Source of the DNA: Selaginella moellendorffii
Lineage: Eukaryota; Streptophyta; Lycopodiopsida; Selaginellales; Selaginellaceae
Direction of reading: 5' to 3'
NCBI RefSeq assembly: GCF_000143415.4
Contig: NW_003314261.1
Coordinates: forward strand, 2,302,904 to 2,366,903
Length of the DNA stretch: 64,000 nt
A program made the translations under genes and the position numbers. Of the stretch, positions 1 to 9,628 are shown piece after piece. The notes beneath the pieces were generated by a model that was not told the DNA's origin, searched no databases, and saw only the letters and a list, made by a program, of their open reading frames with translations. Each line of letters opens with the position of its first letter. Within the stretch, counting starts at the first letter, position 1.

Positions 1-585
1 GGGGGGGGGGGGGGGGGGTGGATATGGGGGATTCTAAATGTATAGTAAGGATATTGGGTAGGTCAGATAGGTCAGATATGGCTAACCAACCTGAGGCATA
101 GTCTAACTCCCGCTTGCATACTTGTCTTTGTTTTGCATCCGACTTGAGTTTAAGCCCAAGTTCAATTACCATGTTAGTTGGTGGAGTACCCATATCCTCG
201 CATTATGCCATTGGTATGCTAAAATAGCATCAAACTCCATTTAGCTTCATTTTGTGTTTTGGTCCTAACATTGGAATGTTGAATGCTCTAGGACTGTTCC
301 AAATTGCTCCGTGCTCCTGTCCCTTTGCTCTTTGGGTTATATACTCAGGAGTTATTATATGTTCTAGTATCTTCACTCCTTGGCTCCATGTTTAGGAGTT
401 TGGCTTCGTTCCTTCATTCAGTGGCCCAAGGTCCTGAAACTCAGGTTCTGCTCCACTATCCTTTGGACACATGGCATGTGTCACATGGCATATAACACGT
501 GGCACATAGAGGGTTTAGGTTTTGCTTTGTGGTTATCCTATGGTAAATCACCATAGAATCAAGGGTGAAAACCATGTGCACTACA
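1..585 (+). repeat. 5' LTR (partial) of outer Ty3 element F
   Basis: The first ~235 bp after the leading G-run (TTCTAAATGTATAGTA onward) match 58336-58545, which lies inside the LTR that follows the F pol gene. The LTR ends in ACA at 585 and is followed at once by a primer-binding site. The start of the LTR lies left of the window. There is no gene here; the short open frames are incidental. The 18-base G-run at the very start corresponds to a G-run at the same LTR position in the 3' copy. Confidence 0.7.
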
Positions 586-600
586 TTTGGTATCAGAGAA
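586..600 (+). other. Primer-binding site of element F
   Basis: TTTGGTATCAGAGAA directly follows the LTR end. It resembles the initiator-Met tRNA-type primer site (TGGTATCAGAGC) of plant LTR retrotransposons. Confidence 0.7.
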
Positions 601-776
601 TATGTCTCAACAAGTATTATCTGATGAGATTGGGCAATGAAACTCATTATATACACAAAAATGAAAACAATGATCCGAGTGGGTACACGTTTGGGTGCAA
701 AGGCTTTGCAATCATTCCTTGGGTATGGATTTAGTTACATCTTTATACCATATGATGTGAGCTTGCTCTTGGGCTT
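601..776 (+). other. Element F internal leader, interrupted by element A
   Basis: This is a short leader after the F primer site. It has no convincing coding frame. It is cut at 776 by the insertion of element A and should resume at 49367. Confidence 0.5.
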
Positions 777-781
777 ATACG
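777..781. repeat. Left TSD of element A (ATACG)
   Basis: ATACG precedes the TG of the A LTR. The right-hand counterpart is ATATG at 49362-49366, with one mismatch. Confidence 0.7.
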
Positions 782-869
782 TGTAAGGAATCAACTCCCC
801 AAGGTGTTATAGGTTAAAGGATCCCCAAAAGCACGACCAAAATGATAAAAAGTTCATCGGATGGGACTG

Positions 870-1100
870 AGTTTGAGATTGAGTCCAAGACCGACTTTGA
901 GACCGAGTTCGAGACAAATCCAGGATCAAGTTTGGGGCCAACTTCGTGGCCGAGTTTGAGACCAAGTTCGAGACTAAGTTCGAGACAAGGTTCAAGACTG
1001 AGTTCGAGACAAAGTCCAAGATCAGGTCCGAGACTAAATCTAAGGTCAAGTTCGAGGTTGAATCTAAGATTGGGTCCAAGGTCAAGTCCGAGATCGAGTC
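870..1100 (+). repeat. Degenerate GAGTTCGAGACC minisatellite in the A LTR
   Basis: This is a run of imperfect 6- and 12-bp units (GAGTTCGAGAC, AAGTTCGAGAC, GAGTCCAAG and similar). It has few stops, so it gives spurious open frames on both strands. A related hexamer array is far larger in the LTRs of element C. Confidence 0.8.
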
Positions 1101-1365
1101 CGAGTACTAATATAGGTTGAGGGATGAAAGCCCAAAGCATGTGTCTCCTGAGGGGGGGGGGGGGATGTGTACCAAGTGATGTTAGGAATCTGGAGGCTTG
1201 GTGTGTTTGGCAGTTTGTGCCTGTGGGGAGTGTAGCCGAACCTTAAATCCAATCTAACCCAGGGAGGGGGATTGGGAGAGATTGGGAATCTATGGATGGA
1301 TGGCTAATGCTCCGTTACTCGTGCAGTGAGTAATTGAAACCAAGTAGGACCAAGAAGGAGCTAGT

Positions 1366-1381
1366 ACAATAGGCAGGAACC
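1366..1381. repeat. LINE left TSD (16 bp)
   Basis: ACAATAGGCAGGAACC occurs here and again at 20237-20252, as expected for target-primed insertion of a LINE. Confidence 0.9.
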
Positions 1382-1845
1382 AATGGGCCACACACCCCAC
1401 GCTGACACATGCCACCCCCAGGGAAGCGCCATGTACCCCGGTCACCATCCACAAACCCCAGACGATAAAAATTCCTCTCCGCACCAAAAAAAGACAAGTC
1501 CACAGTTCTCCTCGCCGGCGCCAACACGGGAGCACGAAATGGAGAGAAAACAAGCACCCGCCGTCCTGCACCAAAGCAAAGGTCAACCCTCTCCCTTTCT
1601 CGCACCTCCCCGTGACTACAGCTCCCCTCTTCCCCTTGCTCTCCCCCACCCTCCCCACCATTTCCCCGCTGACACCCGCCCTCTTTTCTCCAATCTGCCC
1701 CCCAGCACAAGCTTCTTCCACTGCCACGCCTCCTCTCCCCTACACCATTGTCCCACATCGTTCATTGGACACAGGAGTCTCGCTTCTCCTCTTCGGCGCG
1801 GCATTGATCCTCAAACATCTTGCAGCCACTCGGAGTCAACGGAAC

Positions 1846-3974
1846 ATGCCAAGAACAAAGCACGCACGCAAATGTGGGATCCTCGTGGACGAGGAGGAAC
1901 ACTCGACAGGAGACACGATCACTCAAGCTCCGCTCAAGGAGCACCTGGCGCGCCCGAACACAATCCAGAACCGGACAGAGGACGAGGAAGCGCCCGAACT
2001 AGTACCCACCCCGCTCTCGGCAGCAAAGAACACGGGGATGAAACTGTCCATCAAGCTCAAGCAATGTCCCCCGCCACCACCAAAGCCTGATGCTCCCCCC
2101 GTGGAGAACGAACCAGACATGGCGCAACCAACAAGCGATCCAACTTCTTCCCCAGCCTCCTTAGCGGACACAGTTAAAGTTCCAAGGAAAAAGCCAGTGG
2201 GGAAGAATCCCAAGAAGCTGAAAGGAGGAACCGCTGCATCCTCATCCAGACAAGCCCCAGCCACGAGGTCTACAGCTGCACTGACACCAGCCACGGTCCC
2301 CCCCCCTCCGCCCGGCACTAGAAGGCCTCGGCACCTATGAAGACGAAGGAGCTGATGAGACCCAAGGACAACCATCAGACTCACACGCCCCCTCCCCAAC
2401 GGGCAGTGACCTTATCCTGAACACACAACAGCGGGACCAACTCACTCAGGCCCTGCTGGGAGATCCCAGTACCGAAGGCACACATCTTGATTCGCCAACC
2501 CCAAAGGAATCCACACGGCTCACTGCTCTAGCGCCACGCCTATATATTGGCACCAGCTCCGGTCCTGCGCCTCCAACCATCCCAGTAGTTGAGCTCTCCC
2601 CTGCCCAGGAAAGTCCACGCCCAACGGAGCACGTGTCAGCCTCACTGCCACAGCTCGCAAAAATGAAGGAATCAGAGGTGCTGTATCTGGGATGGACGCG
2701 CGTCGAGGAACTAAATGTCGAAGTCGACAAGGCAACTTCCAACTGGTCCAATGCGGCACCCACCCTATCCGATGTCACAGTCCCAATTCTGGGGGAGATC
2801 CAAGTCGAAGCCAATGAGATCCTCATGGAGCTACAACAACGCCAAGTCCTAGAAGCCAAGACAATCATCCTTGCAATCTTTGAAGGAGGCAAACCAGACC
2901 GGGAGCTAGCCATGCAGTGGTTGGACGAATGCTTCCAAGAGGTAGGAGTTGCTTTTCGGGGTCGGCAGGTCACATTCCTCGGCTGCAACTGCTACACCAT
3001 CGAAGTCTGCACCGAGATGAACTGCCACACACTCATCACCACACAACGAATCACACGGCCAACCTACGAGTGCTTCTTCTACCGCTACCCGCCGGGCTTC
3101 TCACCAAGCCAAAAGGAGACGATCCATAGGCTGACGATGGAACTGGACCTCATCATCGACGACCTCTCCGAAACCAACAACACCCCGGTGTTTCTAGCCA
3201 TGATTGTTGAAGGGTTTGCACAGTACCTGGGGAAAAAGGCCACTCGGGAGGAATTAGGCGGACATCTCATCCATGTCCTGTTCACAGGTAAAGCTCCCAT
3301 CCCCTACAAGATTCGAATGCTTGGCAAGGTGTACTTAGTCCACATCGTGGAGTCTCGCACAACACCCACAACCACACCAGCACCATCCGCACAAGTTGAG
3401 AGCCGCAAATGCAAGCGAAGCCCGGACCCTCGGACTGGAACCTCAAAGAGACCACCTGGCCAGGATTCAGTGCACCACACCGGACGCGCACAGGGATGGA
3501 GAGATTCGCCCAATCGCTCCTTAGGATGGGGTGCTGCGCCATCAGCTCAACGGTCGCCCTCTCCAACCCAGCCTCACTTGGAACGGTCGCCGGAAGTGAA
3601 CACCCAACCCCACGCCAAAGAATCCGTCTCTAGGTCCTCTCAGCGCCTGCTGGATGCATGTCAGCACCTCACGACCAAGGCAGTACCTGGCAGTGTGGCA
3701 TGGTTCACCCATAGGGTACACTCTCCCATCCTTCCATATGGCACGGAATCAGCTCCCGGACCAAGGCCTTCATGCTTTCCTTCAGGCCTCTGAAATCATC
3801 AACGACATCCCGTACCGAGTGGAAGTGGACAAGTGCACTATAGTGGGCAGCAACATGGACCTGTATGCAGCCCTCCTCACCAAAAGTGGTGTCACCCCCG
3901 CGAGAGGAGGGAGAGATCGCGAATTCTCGTGGGTGGAACGCGGTCGAATCTCAATCAACAATGACAATGACTGA
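1846..3974 (+). pseudogene. LINE ORF1, frameshifted
   Basis: A basic, proline-rich protein starts at the ATG at 1846; upstream in-frame ATGs exist, for example at 1612. The frame runs to 2340, but the following coding sense (EGLGTYEDEGADETQG) is in the next frame. The switch lies at or near the C8 run around 2297-2306, which suggests a homopolymer indel. The second frame continues to 3793. A further shift into the third frame (IINDIPYRVEVDKCTIVGS) carries it to 3974, overlapping the start of ORF2. The middle part (about 2880-3360) has a conserved-looking Cys-containing region that I do not recognise. ORF1 proteins of LINEs usually bind RNA; that role is inferred from position only. Confidence 0.65.
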
Positions 3975-4984
3975 TCTCAGCGTACTCTCGTGGAACGTAG
4001 GAGGCATTAGTAAGGACGGAGTGCTATGGAATGACAAGAAGGCAAGGCTACAACAGTACCATTGCCAGTTAGAAGGAGTGATAGGAAAGTGTGACTTTTT
4101 CTGTTTCCAGGAGCATAGAATGCAAGAACACTAGACAATCTTTAAGTTTTCACAAGGTGAACACTTCTGGAACCCTACAGTTGGAAGGAGAGGAGGCACC
4201 CTCATCATTGCCAAAGGACCATGGCAGTCCCTCGGCACCTTGCACTAGATCCTAATCCCTGGACGTGCTCACATGATAGTGATAAAAGTAAATGCCCGAA
4301 CCATAGGCCTGTTGAACATCTACACCCCGGCATCCCGCTCCACCTCACGAGCACACTTCTTCCGAGTCCTGCAGCGTCGCCTTCCAACCAAAATCGATGA
4401 TTGGATCCTGGCTGGTGACTTCAACTTCGTGGATCACGAGGAGGATAAATGGGGAGGCATAATCCAGGACAGATGTACACGTGCGGAACGCCTTGCATGG
4501 AACTCATTCCTCTTACAAATTGGCACCTGCGACGCCTACGAGATCCCAGGTTTTGTGACACATGAACCATGCTTCACATGGCGAGAACATAAACCCAGAG
4601 GCATACAACGTCGTCTGGACCACTTCTACCTCACCATGGACCTGTGCATGCAAGGGGGGAAGTTGGACATCGACAACACCTACACGGACTTCTCGGACCA
4701 CCATCCGATCAGACTCACACTTCCCTTTCGAAGATCGAGAGGTCCAAGGAAGCCAGTTGCCATACCCAAGAAGTTCTTTGAGGAGCAAGCCAACAATAAC
4801 CAGGCGCACGAGCAATGGGAAAAACACAAGGGGAACCTACACTCCTTCACCCTTCAAATCGCTCAAGAGGCTCGAGCCAAGATCTGGAAAGATAGGAGAG
4901 GCGTCTTTAACACAGTCCAAAAGGTTCGGAGTGTCCTGGCCTCGATCAACACTGACCTTCGTAGCAATCTGGATGACTACAAGC
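3961..4984 (+). pseudogene. LINE ORF2, 5' part: APE-type endonuclease
   Basis: The start ATG at 3961 gives LSVLSWNVGGI, the first APE motif. Then come CFQEHRM (catalytic Glu), WILAGDFNFVDHEEDKWGG (GDFN motif), RLDHFYL and FSDHHPI, the closing SDHxP-type His motif. All the motifs needed to nick target DNA are therefore present. Two in-frame TAG stops interrupt it at 4132-4134 and 4246-4248, with no frameshift. The frame continues to the DNA-transposon insertion after AAGC at 4984. The reverse transcriptase follows in the same ORF at 16712. Confidence 0.85.
4981..4984. repeat. TSD of DNA transposon copy 1, left (AAGC)
   Basis: AAGC recurs at 16712-16715. Removing the element and one AAGC rejoins the LINE ORF2 sequence. 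Confidence 0.85.
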
Positions 4985-5008
4985 AAGCTCTATTTTGTTA
5001 AAGTGGGA
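4985..5008 (+). repeat. Left terminal inverted repeat, copy 1
   Basis: It matches the reverse complement of 16688-16711 with one difference (TTTTG against TTTCG). Copy 2 has the C version at both ends. Confidence 0.92.
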
Positions 5009-5026
5009 ATTGTTATTATCCCACTT
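5001..5026. repeat. Subterminal hairpin at the left end, copy 1
   Basis: AAGTGGGA and TCCCACTT are perfect 8-bp inverted arms around a 10-bp loop. They overlap the inner end of the TIR. The right end lacks the second arm, so the two ends are asymmetric. Confidence 0.8.
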
Positions 5027-5060
5027 GTAAAATAAGGTTTCCAAACCTTTATATAGTATA

Positions 5061-5426
5061 TAAATATAACAAAATTCAACTGCATTGAGGCACATGCCAT
5101 TTTATTTTAAACAAGGAAATGTCTACTCAATCACTTCTCCTCCCCCTGCCACTACTTCACCTCTCTCTTCTCCTTGTCATCATCGTCCAATTTCTTTCCA
5201 TCCTTTTAATATTGGCTCAGTTGCTCCGAGTCTAGGTGGAGCCCAAGTCCCCATTCAATCTTTACTTTCCCCTTATTAATAAAACAACTTCGTAGACTTC
5301 CAATAACATGCTGTAACACTTCTAGTGTAATGCAAATCCTCTCAAAGAATTGTCTTTTAATATTAATACAATGGCATGGAACCCCATGCCATAATAAGTT
5401 ACATTTTTAAATAAATACATGCCATC
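5061..5426. other. Left non-coding end of copy 1, with a 22-bp palindrome
   Basis: This stretch downstream of the leftward gene has no supported gene. A palindrome copy lies at 5371-5392 (ATGGCATG, six bases, CATGCCAT; all 16 arm bases match). Half-copies (CACATGCCAT, ACATGCCAT) occur near 5090, 5417 and 5620. The homology with copy 2 stops near 5060. Confidence 0.7.
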
Positions 5427-6289
5427 TCAGACTGTTATTTTTTGCCTCCAACGCCTATACAATAATCTTGGAATTTCATCACTCTCCACACTATCAGGAT
5501 TTAAACCCAATAGTAATGCCATCTCTTCTCTAATACGTCCACGCTCATGTTCAGTGGTTGAAGAACCCATCCGGTTGAGTAGATTATGGAGATGCGGATA
5601 GTGCTTGGCTAGACAATATACATGCCATAAATGATGACTGGTGTCTGTCCGATCAAATGGCTTCTGATATACCGTTCCATTTGCCATTTGGTTGATTTCT
5701 GCAGCCACCTCCTGGACTGGCCGGTTCTCTATCACCATCGCTCCAAGCCGTTTTGCAAGGTCCCCCAGAACATACGGTTTCTTCTCCCTAGTTTCCATAC
5801 TGCAAGAGATGGGGTGCACTGCATATGTGTGCGTGTTCGCTGCAGTTTTAATCGGCGAGTCATTGATGATGAGGATTTCACTTGAGCTAGCAGTCCGGTT
5901 CATCACTACAGCCTCTGGCTTGACGAAGATGGGCTTGCTACCCCTCACATGGACCATAGTCAAGCAATCCTCCTGCGTTAGGAGAAAGTCAAATGGTAAT
6001 ATTACTCGCGTCTGATCGTGCATCATCTGTAGCAACGTTAATGCATTGTGGCGCATCATGGATGTCCAAACTCCCAATTGCAAATTGAACCCGGCCCTCT
6101 GTTTTAAGTGTCGCATGGTCATTATTAGATCCCGCAGTTTCTCCCGTGTGATTAATGTGAATCTGTCTCTTTTGACCAACTTGCGACCGCAGGCTTTGGA
6201 GGGTGCAATGACATTCGAGGACGAGCCACGCTCATGGGAGAAAAGGACACCGTTCAGATCAAAAATGATACAGTACCTTCGCCGTGACT

Positions 6290-6336
6290 CTGAAATGAAA
6301 TGCGTCAGCATAAAAAATGGTACAAGTCAATTTTAC
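6290..6336 (-). other. 47-bp intron before the HAD exon
   Basis: The donor is G|GTAAAATTG and the acceptor ATTTCAG|AGTC. Removing 47 bp joins the frame ending PFANIVD to ESRRRYCIIFDLNG. It contains no palindrome. Confidence 0.85.
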
Positions 6337-6447
6337 CATCTACAATATTAGCGAATGGTGCTCTCGATGGTCGTTGAGAGGGTTTTGGTCGAGGAAACGT
6401 GAAGGGCGGAAATACTCTCCTCTGCAATGTGGGGTCAATCGCATCCG

Positions 6448-6469
6448 ATGGCGTGTGGGCACATGCCAT
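6448..6469. repeat. 22-bp palindrome inside exon 10 (first)
   Basis: ATGGCGTG, six bases, CACATGCCAT-type right arm. On the minus strand it is read in frame as AEMACAHTPSD, so it is translated rather than spliced. Confidence 0.85.
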
Positions 6470-6522
6470 TTCAGCTGTAGACTCTGGTACAACTGGCTCA
6501 ACAGTGGCATGGGGTGGTTCTG

Positions 6523-6544
6523 ATGGCGTGTGATCACACGCCAT
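6523..6544. repeat. 22-bp palindrome inside exon 10 (second)
   Basis: ATGGCGTG-TGATCA-CACGCCAT is a perfect inverted repeat. In frame it gives AEMACDHTPSE, matching the neighbouring copy in both peptide and DNA. Confidence 0.88.
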
Positions 6545-6921
6545 TTCAGCTGGTGCCTCCGTTGGCAAAGTGGACATGACCGAACAGGCAGCAGGGGTGG
6601 TGTAGGGAGGTTCCAACGGCGCGTAGTCAGACGATTAGGCACACGTTGAGTCCGTTGGAAATGAGGATACGACCGGCTCGGCGGCTGGGGCGGCCTCATG
6701 CGGGTCCAATGGCGCCTGGTCACCGTCAGTTGGATACGTGGACAAGATTGACTCAGTGGTATGGGCAGCATCAAGTGGAGCGTGGTCAGCTTGCTTGGCG
6801 TTGATATGGATAGTAGCCTCCACCAGCTCTGATGACTCTTTCAGGTAAGTAGAGTCCACTGGTGGATCCATATGCATGTCCAAATATCTCCCTTCGATTG
6901 AGATGGTATCCTCCCGTGCTA
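6545..6921 (-). repeat. Degenerate peptide repeat region of the accessory protein
   Basis: Imperfect units of roughly 22-32 residues follow each other: DHAPLDAAHTTESIL, DQAPLDPHEAAPAAEPV, SDYAPLEPPYTTPAACSV and DHTPSEPPHATVEPV, each followed by a TYPTDG-like link. They are Pro/Ala/Thr-rich and are probably a disordered linker between the acidic part and the HAD domain. Confidence 0.65.
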
Positions 6922-6968
6922 CTAAAAACAAACTCATTAGCACATTGAATCGACTATACTGTATTTGC
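6922..6968 (-). other. 47-bp GC-AG intron
   Basis: The donor is GATG|GCAAATAC and the acceptor TTTTTAG|TAGCA. The non-canonical GC donor is needed to keep frame between the SSSIAVDG exon and the VAREDTISIE exon. It is either a genuine GC-AG intron or a mutated GT. Confidence 0.65.
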
Positions 6969-7076
6969 CATCAACTGCTATTGAGGAACTAGGACCGATA
7001 TCACTTGGGTGCACTGCTGATTCTGAAGGATTGGACATACGTTTCGACCCTTGCTTGGCACTATCCTTCCTCGACA

Positions 7077-7121
7077 CTAAAGGCTAGAGTTTGTAAATTC
7101 AACTGAATAATCTCTACTTAC
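7077..7121 (-). other. 45-bp intron
   Basis: The donor is ATG|GTAAGTAG and the acceptor CCTTTAG|TGTCG. An alternative AG seven bases upstream would give an immediate stop, so the CCTTTAG acceptor is preferred. It contains no palindrome. Confidence 0.7.
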
Positions 7122-7136
7122 CATTTGCTCTGCGAC
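7122..7136 (-). other. 15-bp microexon
   Basis: GTCGCAGAGCAAATG lies between two intron predictions and encodes the second and third bases of a Gly codon, then RRAN, then the first base of the next codon. Its length of exactly five codons and its flanking GT/AG signals support it. Confidence 0.6.
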
Positions 7137-7193
7137 CTACATGGACAATGTTAGAAATGGTAAAAGGTTAGGAATGGATGTACTATTATTTAC
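7137..7193 (-). other. 57-bp intron
   Basis: The donor is TCAG|GTAAATAATAG and the acceptor CATGTAG|GTCGC. It is the longest of the short introns. It contains no palindrome. Confidence 0.75.
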
Positions 7194-7745
7194 CTGATGG
7201 TTTGTCTTGTATGACCTTCCTCCGCTGCTCTTTGGCCACCTCAGGCTGGCCATCGTCGTCATCATCGTCGTCGTTGTTATTCTGATCGTCACCATTGTGA
7301 GGACCATCCAAGTCCTCTTCGTCCTCCTCTTCTTCGTCCTCCTCTTCTTTGTCCTCCTCTTCGTCCTTCTGCTCTTCCTGCTCATTATCTTTCTCTGGCT
7401 CCTCATCCCCCTCCTGCATTTCTTCCATAGGCTGCTCAGGCTGGATGGCTTGTTCTTCCAGGACCATCTTGGGAAAATCATCTGGCCGAGTCTCCATCTC
7501 AAAATACAAGACATCCATAGCCTGTTTTAGTGCGTGACCTAGGACCGTATCCTCACCCAACTGTCTTAACATGGTTTCTGCACGTTCTTGCACCCTTCGA
7601 AGACGACGAGATGAGAAAAACGTGGCCCTGACTTGAAAAACATCCCTCATCCATTGTACCTCTCCATTGAGATTGGGGAAGGGGAGTCCGCCATAGGAAT
7701 CTGAGTCAGGAGGTGGTGACTGCCTGCTTTCACTCAGCCCTTGAT

Positions 7746-7792
7746 CTGCAATGAATGGCATGAGCACACACGCCATAACCGCGAGGCATTAC
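7746..7792 (-). other. 47-bp intron carrying the palindrome
   Basis: The donor is ATAG|GTAATGCC and the acceptor CATTGCAG|ATCAAG. The palindrome is at 7755-7776. Removing 47 bp connects the frame ending EKMIG to DQGLSESRQS. Confidence 0.88.
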
Positions 7793-7936
7793 CTATCATC
7801 TTTTCGTTGCCCTTTTTCCTTTTCGAATCAAATGCCTCTGATCTCGACGACTGTCCAACGTGCTTTCGCTTTTTATGACCACTGTCAGTTTGAGCTTGGC
7901 TGGTGCTTGCCTGTTTTGCCTTTGAAGAAGTGTCTC

Positions 7937-7985
7937 CTGCAAGGAATGGCATGAGACCACACGCCATTGCAAATATAATTTGTAC
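7937..7985 (-). other. 49-bp intron carrying the palindrome
   Basis: The donor is GGAG|GTACAAATT and the acceptor CCTTGCAG|GAGAC. The palindrome is at 7946-7967. Copy 2 has the same intron at 28683-28731. Removing it shifts the frame by exactly the amount needed to continue into DTSSKAKQASTSQ. Confidence 0.88.
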
Positions 7986-8075
7986 CTCCTTTTTTCCTAT
8001 TGCTTGTCTGTTTGTCCTTCTTCGATGCGCCACCAGTGCACTTTTCAGTCCTCGTGTCTGAATATTCACAACGAT

Positions 8076-8113
8076 CTATAATCAAAATGGCGTGAGGCCT
8101 CACGTGACCTTAC
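8076..8113 (-). other. 38-bp intron carrying the palindrome
   Basis: The donor is AAG|GTAAGGTCAC and the acceptor GATTATAG|ATCG. The palindrome is at 8087-8108 and fills more than half of the intron; its outer right arm is degenerate, but GTGAGGCCTCAC at its core is perfect. At 38 bp it is very short for a plant intron. It is repeated in copy 2 at 28822-28859. Confidence 0.85.
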
Positions 8114-8212
8114 CTTGTGCAGGTTGTGAGCTCGGCCCAACATGGGTATCTTCAACAGTAGCTGTTATCGCCGTTTCAGCATCTGGGGGTGGCCACGCTC
8201 CTACATACAGAG

Positions 8213-8250
8213 CTTGTGAGATAACATTTAAACTTAAAGTGTGTACTCAC
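8213..8250 (-). other. 38-bp intron without the palindrome
   Basis: The donor is CCTG|GTGAGTACAC and the acceptor CTCACAAG|CTCTG. The frame after removal matches the next exon. It is conserved in copy 2 at 28959-28996. Confidence 0.8.
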
Positions 8251-9574
8251 CAGGTTCGCAGAGAAGATACTGTTTTTCTTTGGCAACTGTAATTATATGC
8301 TCCATTGAAGTCACCTCTTCAATGGAGTTTGTCACCGCAACACACGGGACACCCTTGAGTAGTGCGGCTCAAAAGAATAGTCCGCCACAGTTGTACTCGA
8401 CAACGCATTTGCCCTTGGAGTCGGAAGCAGGTGACCCACCCGCTATTGCGTTGAAGACCCAGCTGAGCATTTCCCATGCTGCACCTGGAGCTTTCTTTGG
8501 ATTCGAAAGCTCCATAGCCGTCTTCAGTTCCTCAGGCACGGGTAAATTGACCTCCCTCAGATCAATTCGATTGGCCTTGTCGAACGAAGCTGGGAAGTCA
8601 CTCCAGTCCCACTCTGTTGCAGGACCAATAACAAGGGCGAGTGTGAAGATGCGGACATTCGTCGGTATCTTCTTCTTAGCCATTATCCCATGGATCTCCC
8701 GCATCTCCTTGCCTTTCAACCGAGCCTTCACCTCGTTCAAGGCCTTCTAGAACTTGTGATAGAATTCGGAGTCATAGATCATATAGTGGACTGAAGATTC
8801 CACCTCCGCAAGTCCCACCATTAAGTCAATGATGGATCTGACTTCGTCTGCATGAGTGATCTCCTCGTTTGTGAAGTCCATCACATAAAAGATGTTTTTG
8901 ACCTGCTCATCTCCACGGGAAACGATGCTCCTCCACCTTTGATCCTCATCCAAATTCAAGTATACCCGGTAAGGTTCTCGATAGGCCTCTGCTGCGGGGT
9001 CGAGCTGTTTCTGAAGCCGGCGGTCGACATCAATCTTAATGAAATTTGGATACTGATCCAACTTCTCAGCTTTACTTTTCGTGGCATCCCGCAGCAGATC
9101 GATGAACTTGGGGGCCCCCTTCACGTACTCGTCGATGTCTTCATTTGACAAATCCAGCACTTCCATCATCTCTTGCGTGGTGTCGATGCTCACCCTCTCC
9201 ACGGCCACTTGCTCAAAGATCCAATCCTTCAATAGCGCACGAGCTCTCAGAGTCGTGCACAAGTCCTCGTATGTCACAATATGGCCGAGAGTCATTTTGG
9301 TCTTGTTGAAGACTACCTCACCACGTAGAAGAGCATTAGCCACTGTCAGAAGGTCATCGTCGTCTAGAGACCGCGAGAAACGCAAGGCGTTGAGCTTCAA
9401 ATCATTGGGCTTCCGGCCGTCCTCCACACCCATTGAGTTTGGCAACTCCCCGTCATGGTACCTCCTCAGCACATCTACCCATTTGTCAAAAACAACTTTT
9501 GTCGAGAGTAGAATGTTATGGATGCTGAGTGTGTCATTGACCCCTAGTGTTTTCAAGAGAAGACTCGAGAATTC

Positions 9575-9628
9575 CTGCAATGGAAATGGCGTGAGGCCAC
9601 ATGCTATGCCACATGCAACGAGGCTTAC
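9575..9628 (-). other. 54-bp intron carrying the palindrome
   Basis: The donor is GGCAG|GTAAGCCTC and the acceptor CATTGCAG|GAATTC. The palindrome is at 9586-9607. The intron is 18 codons long and stop-free, so an unspliced reading adds VSLVACGIACGLTPFPLQ. Conserved splice signals and palindrome content argue for splicing. Confidence 0.85.

Larger units (their letters stand above)
782..1381 (+). repeat. Element A left LTR, first part
   Basis: It begins TGTAAGGAA, as does the right LTR at 48657. The LTR is cut at 1381 by the LINE and its last 92 bp resume at 20253. The total is about 692 bp, against 705 bp for the right copy. The two LTRs differ in the middle, where this copy has a GAGTTCGAGAC-type repeat tract. 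Confidence 0.8.

Noticed and set aside
1-18. G18 run as a quadruplex or regulatory signal
   Set aside because: It matches a G-run at the same place in the F 3' LTR, so it is an LTR homopolymer whose length may be a sequencing artefact.
842-1140. Overlapping open frames on both strands in the A LTR
   Set aside because: They are by-products of the GAGTTCGAGACC repeat tract.
1290-1758. Minus-strand open frames opposite the LINE 5' region
   Set aside because: They are antisense to a C-rich LINE leader. No domain or start context supports them.
5427-6311. The HAD phosphatase as an independent host gene
   Set aside because: A 47-bp intron joins it in frame to the upstream transposon exons, and it lies inside the TIRs.
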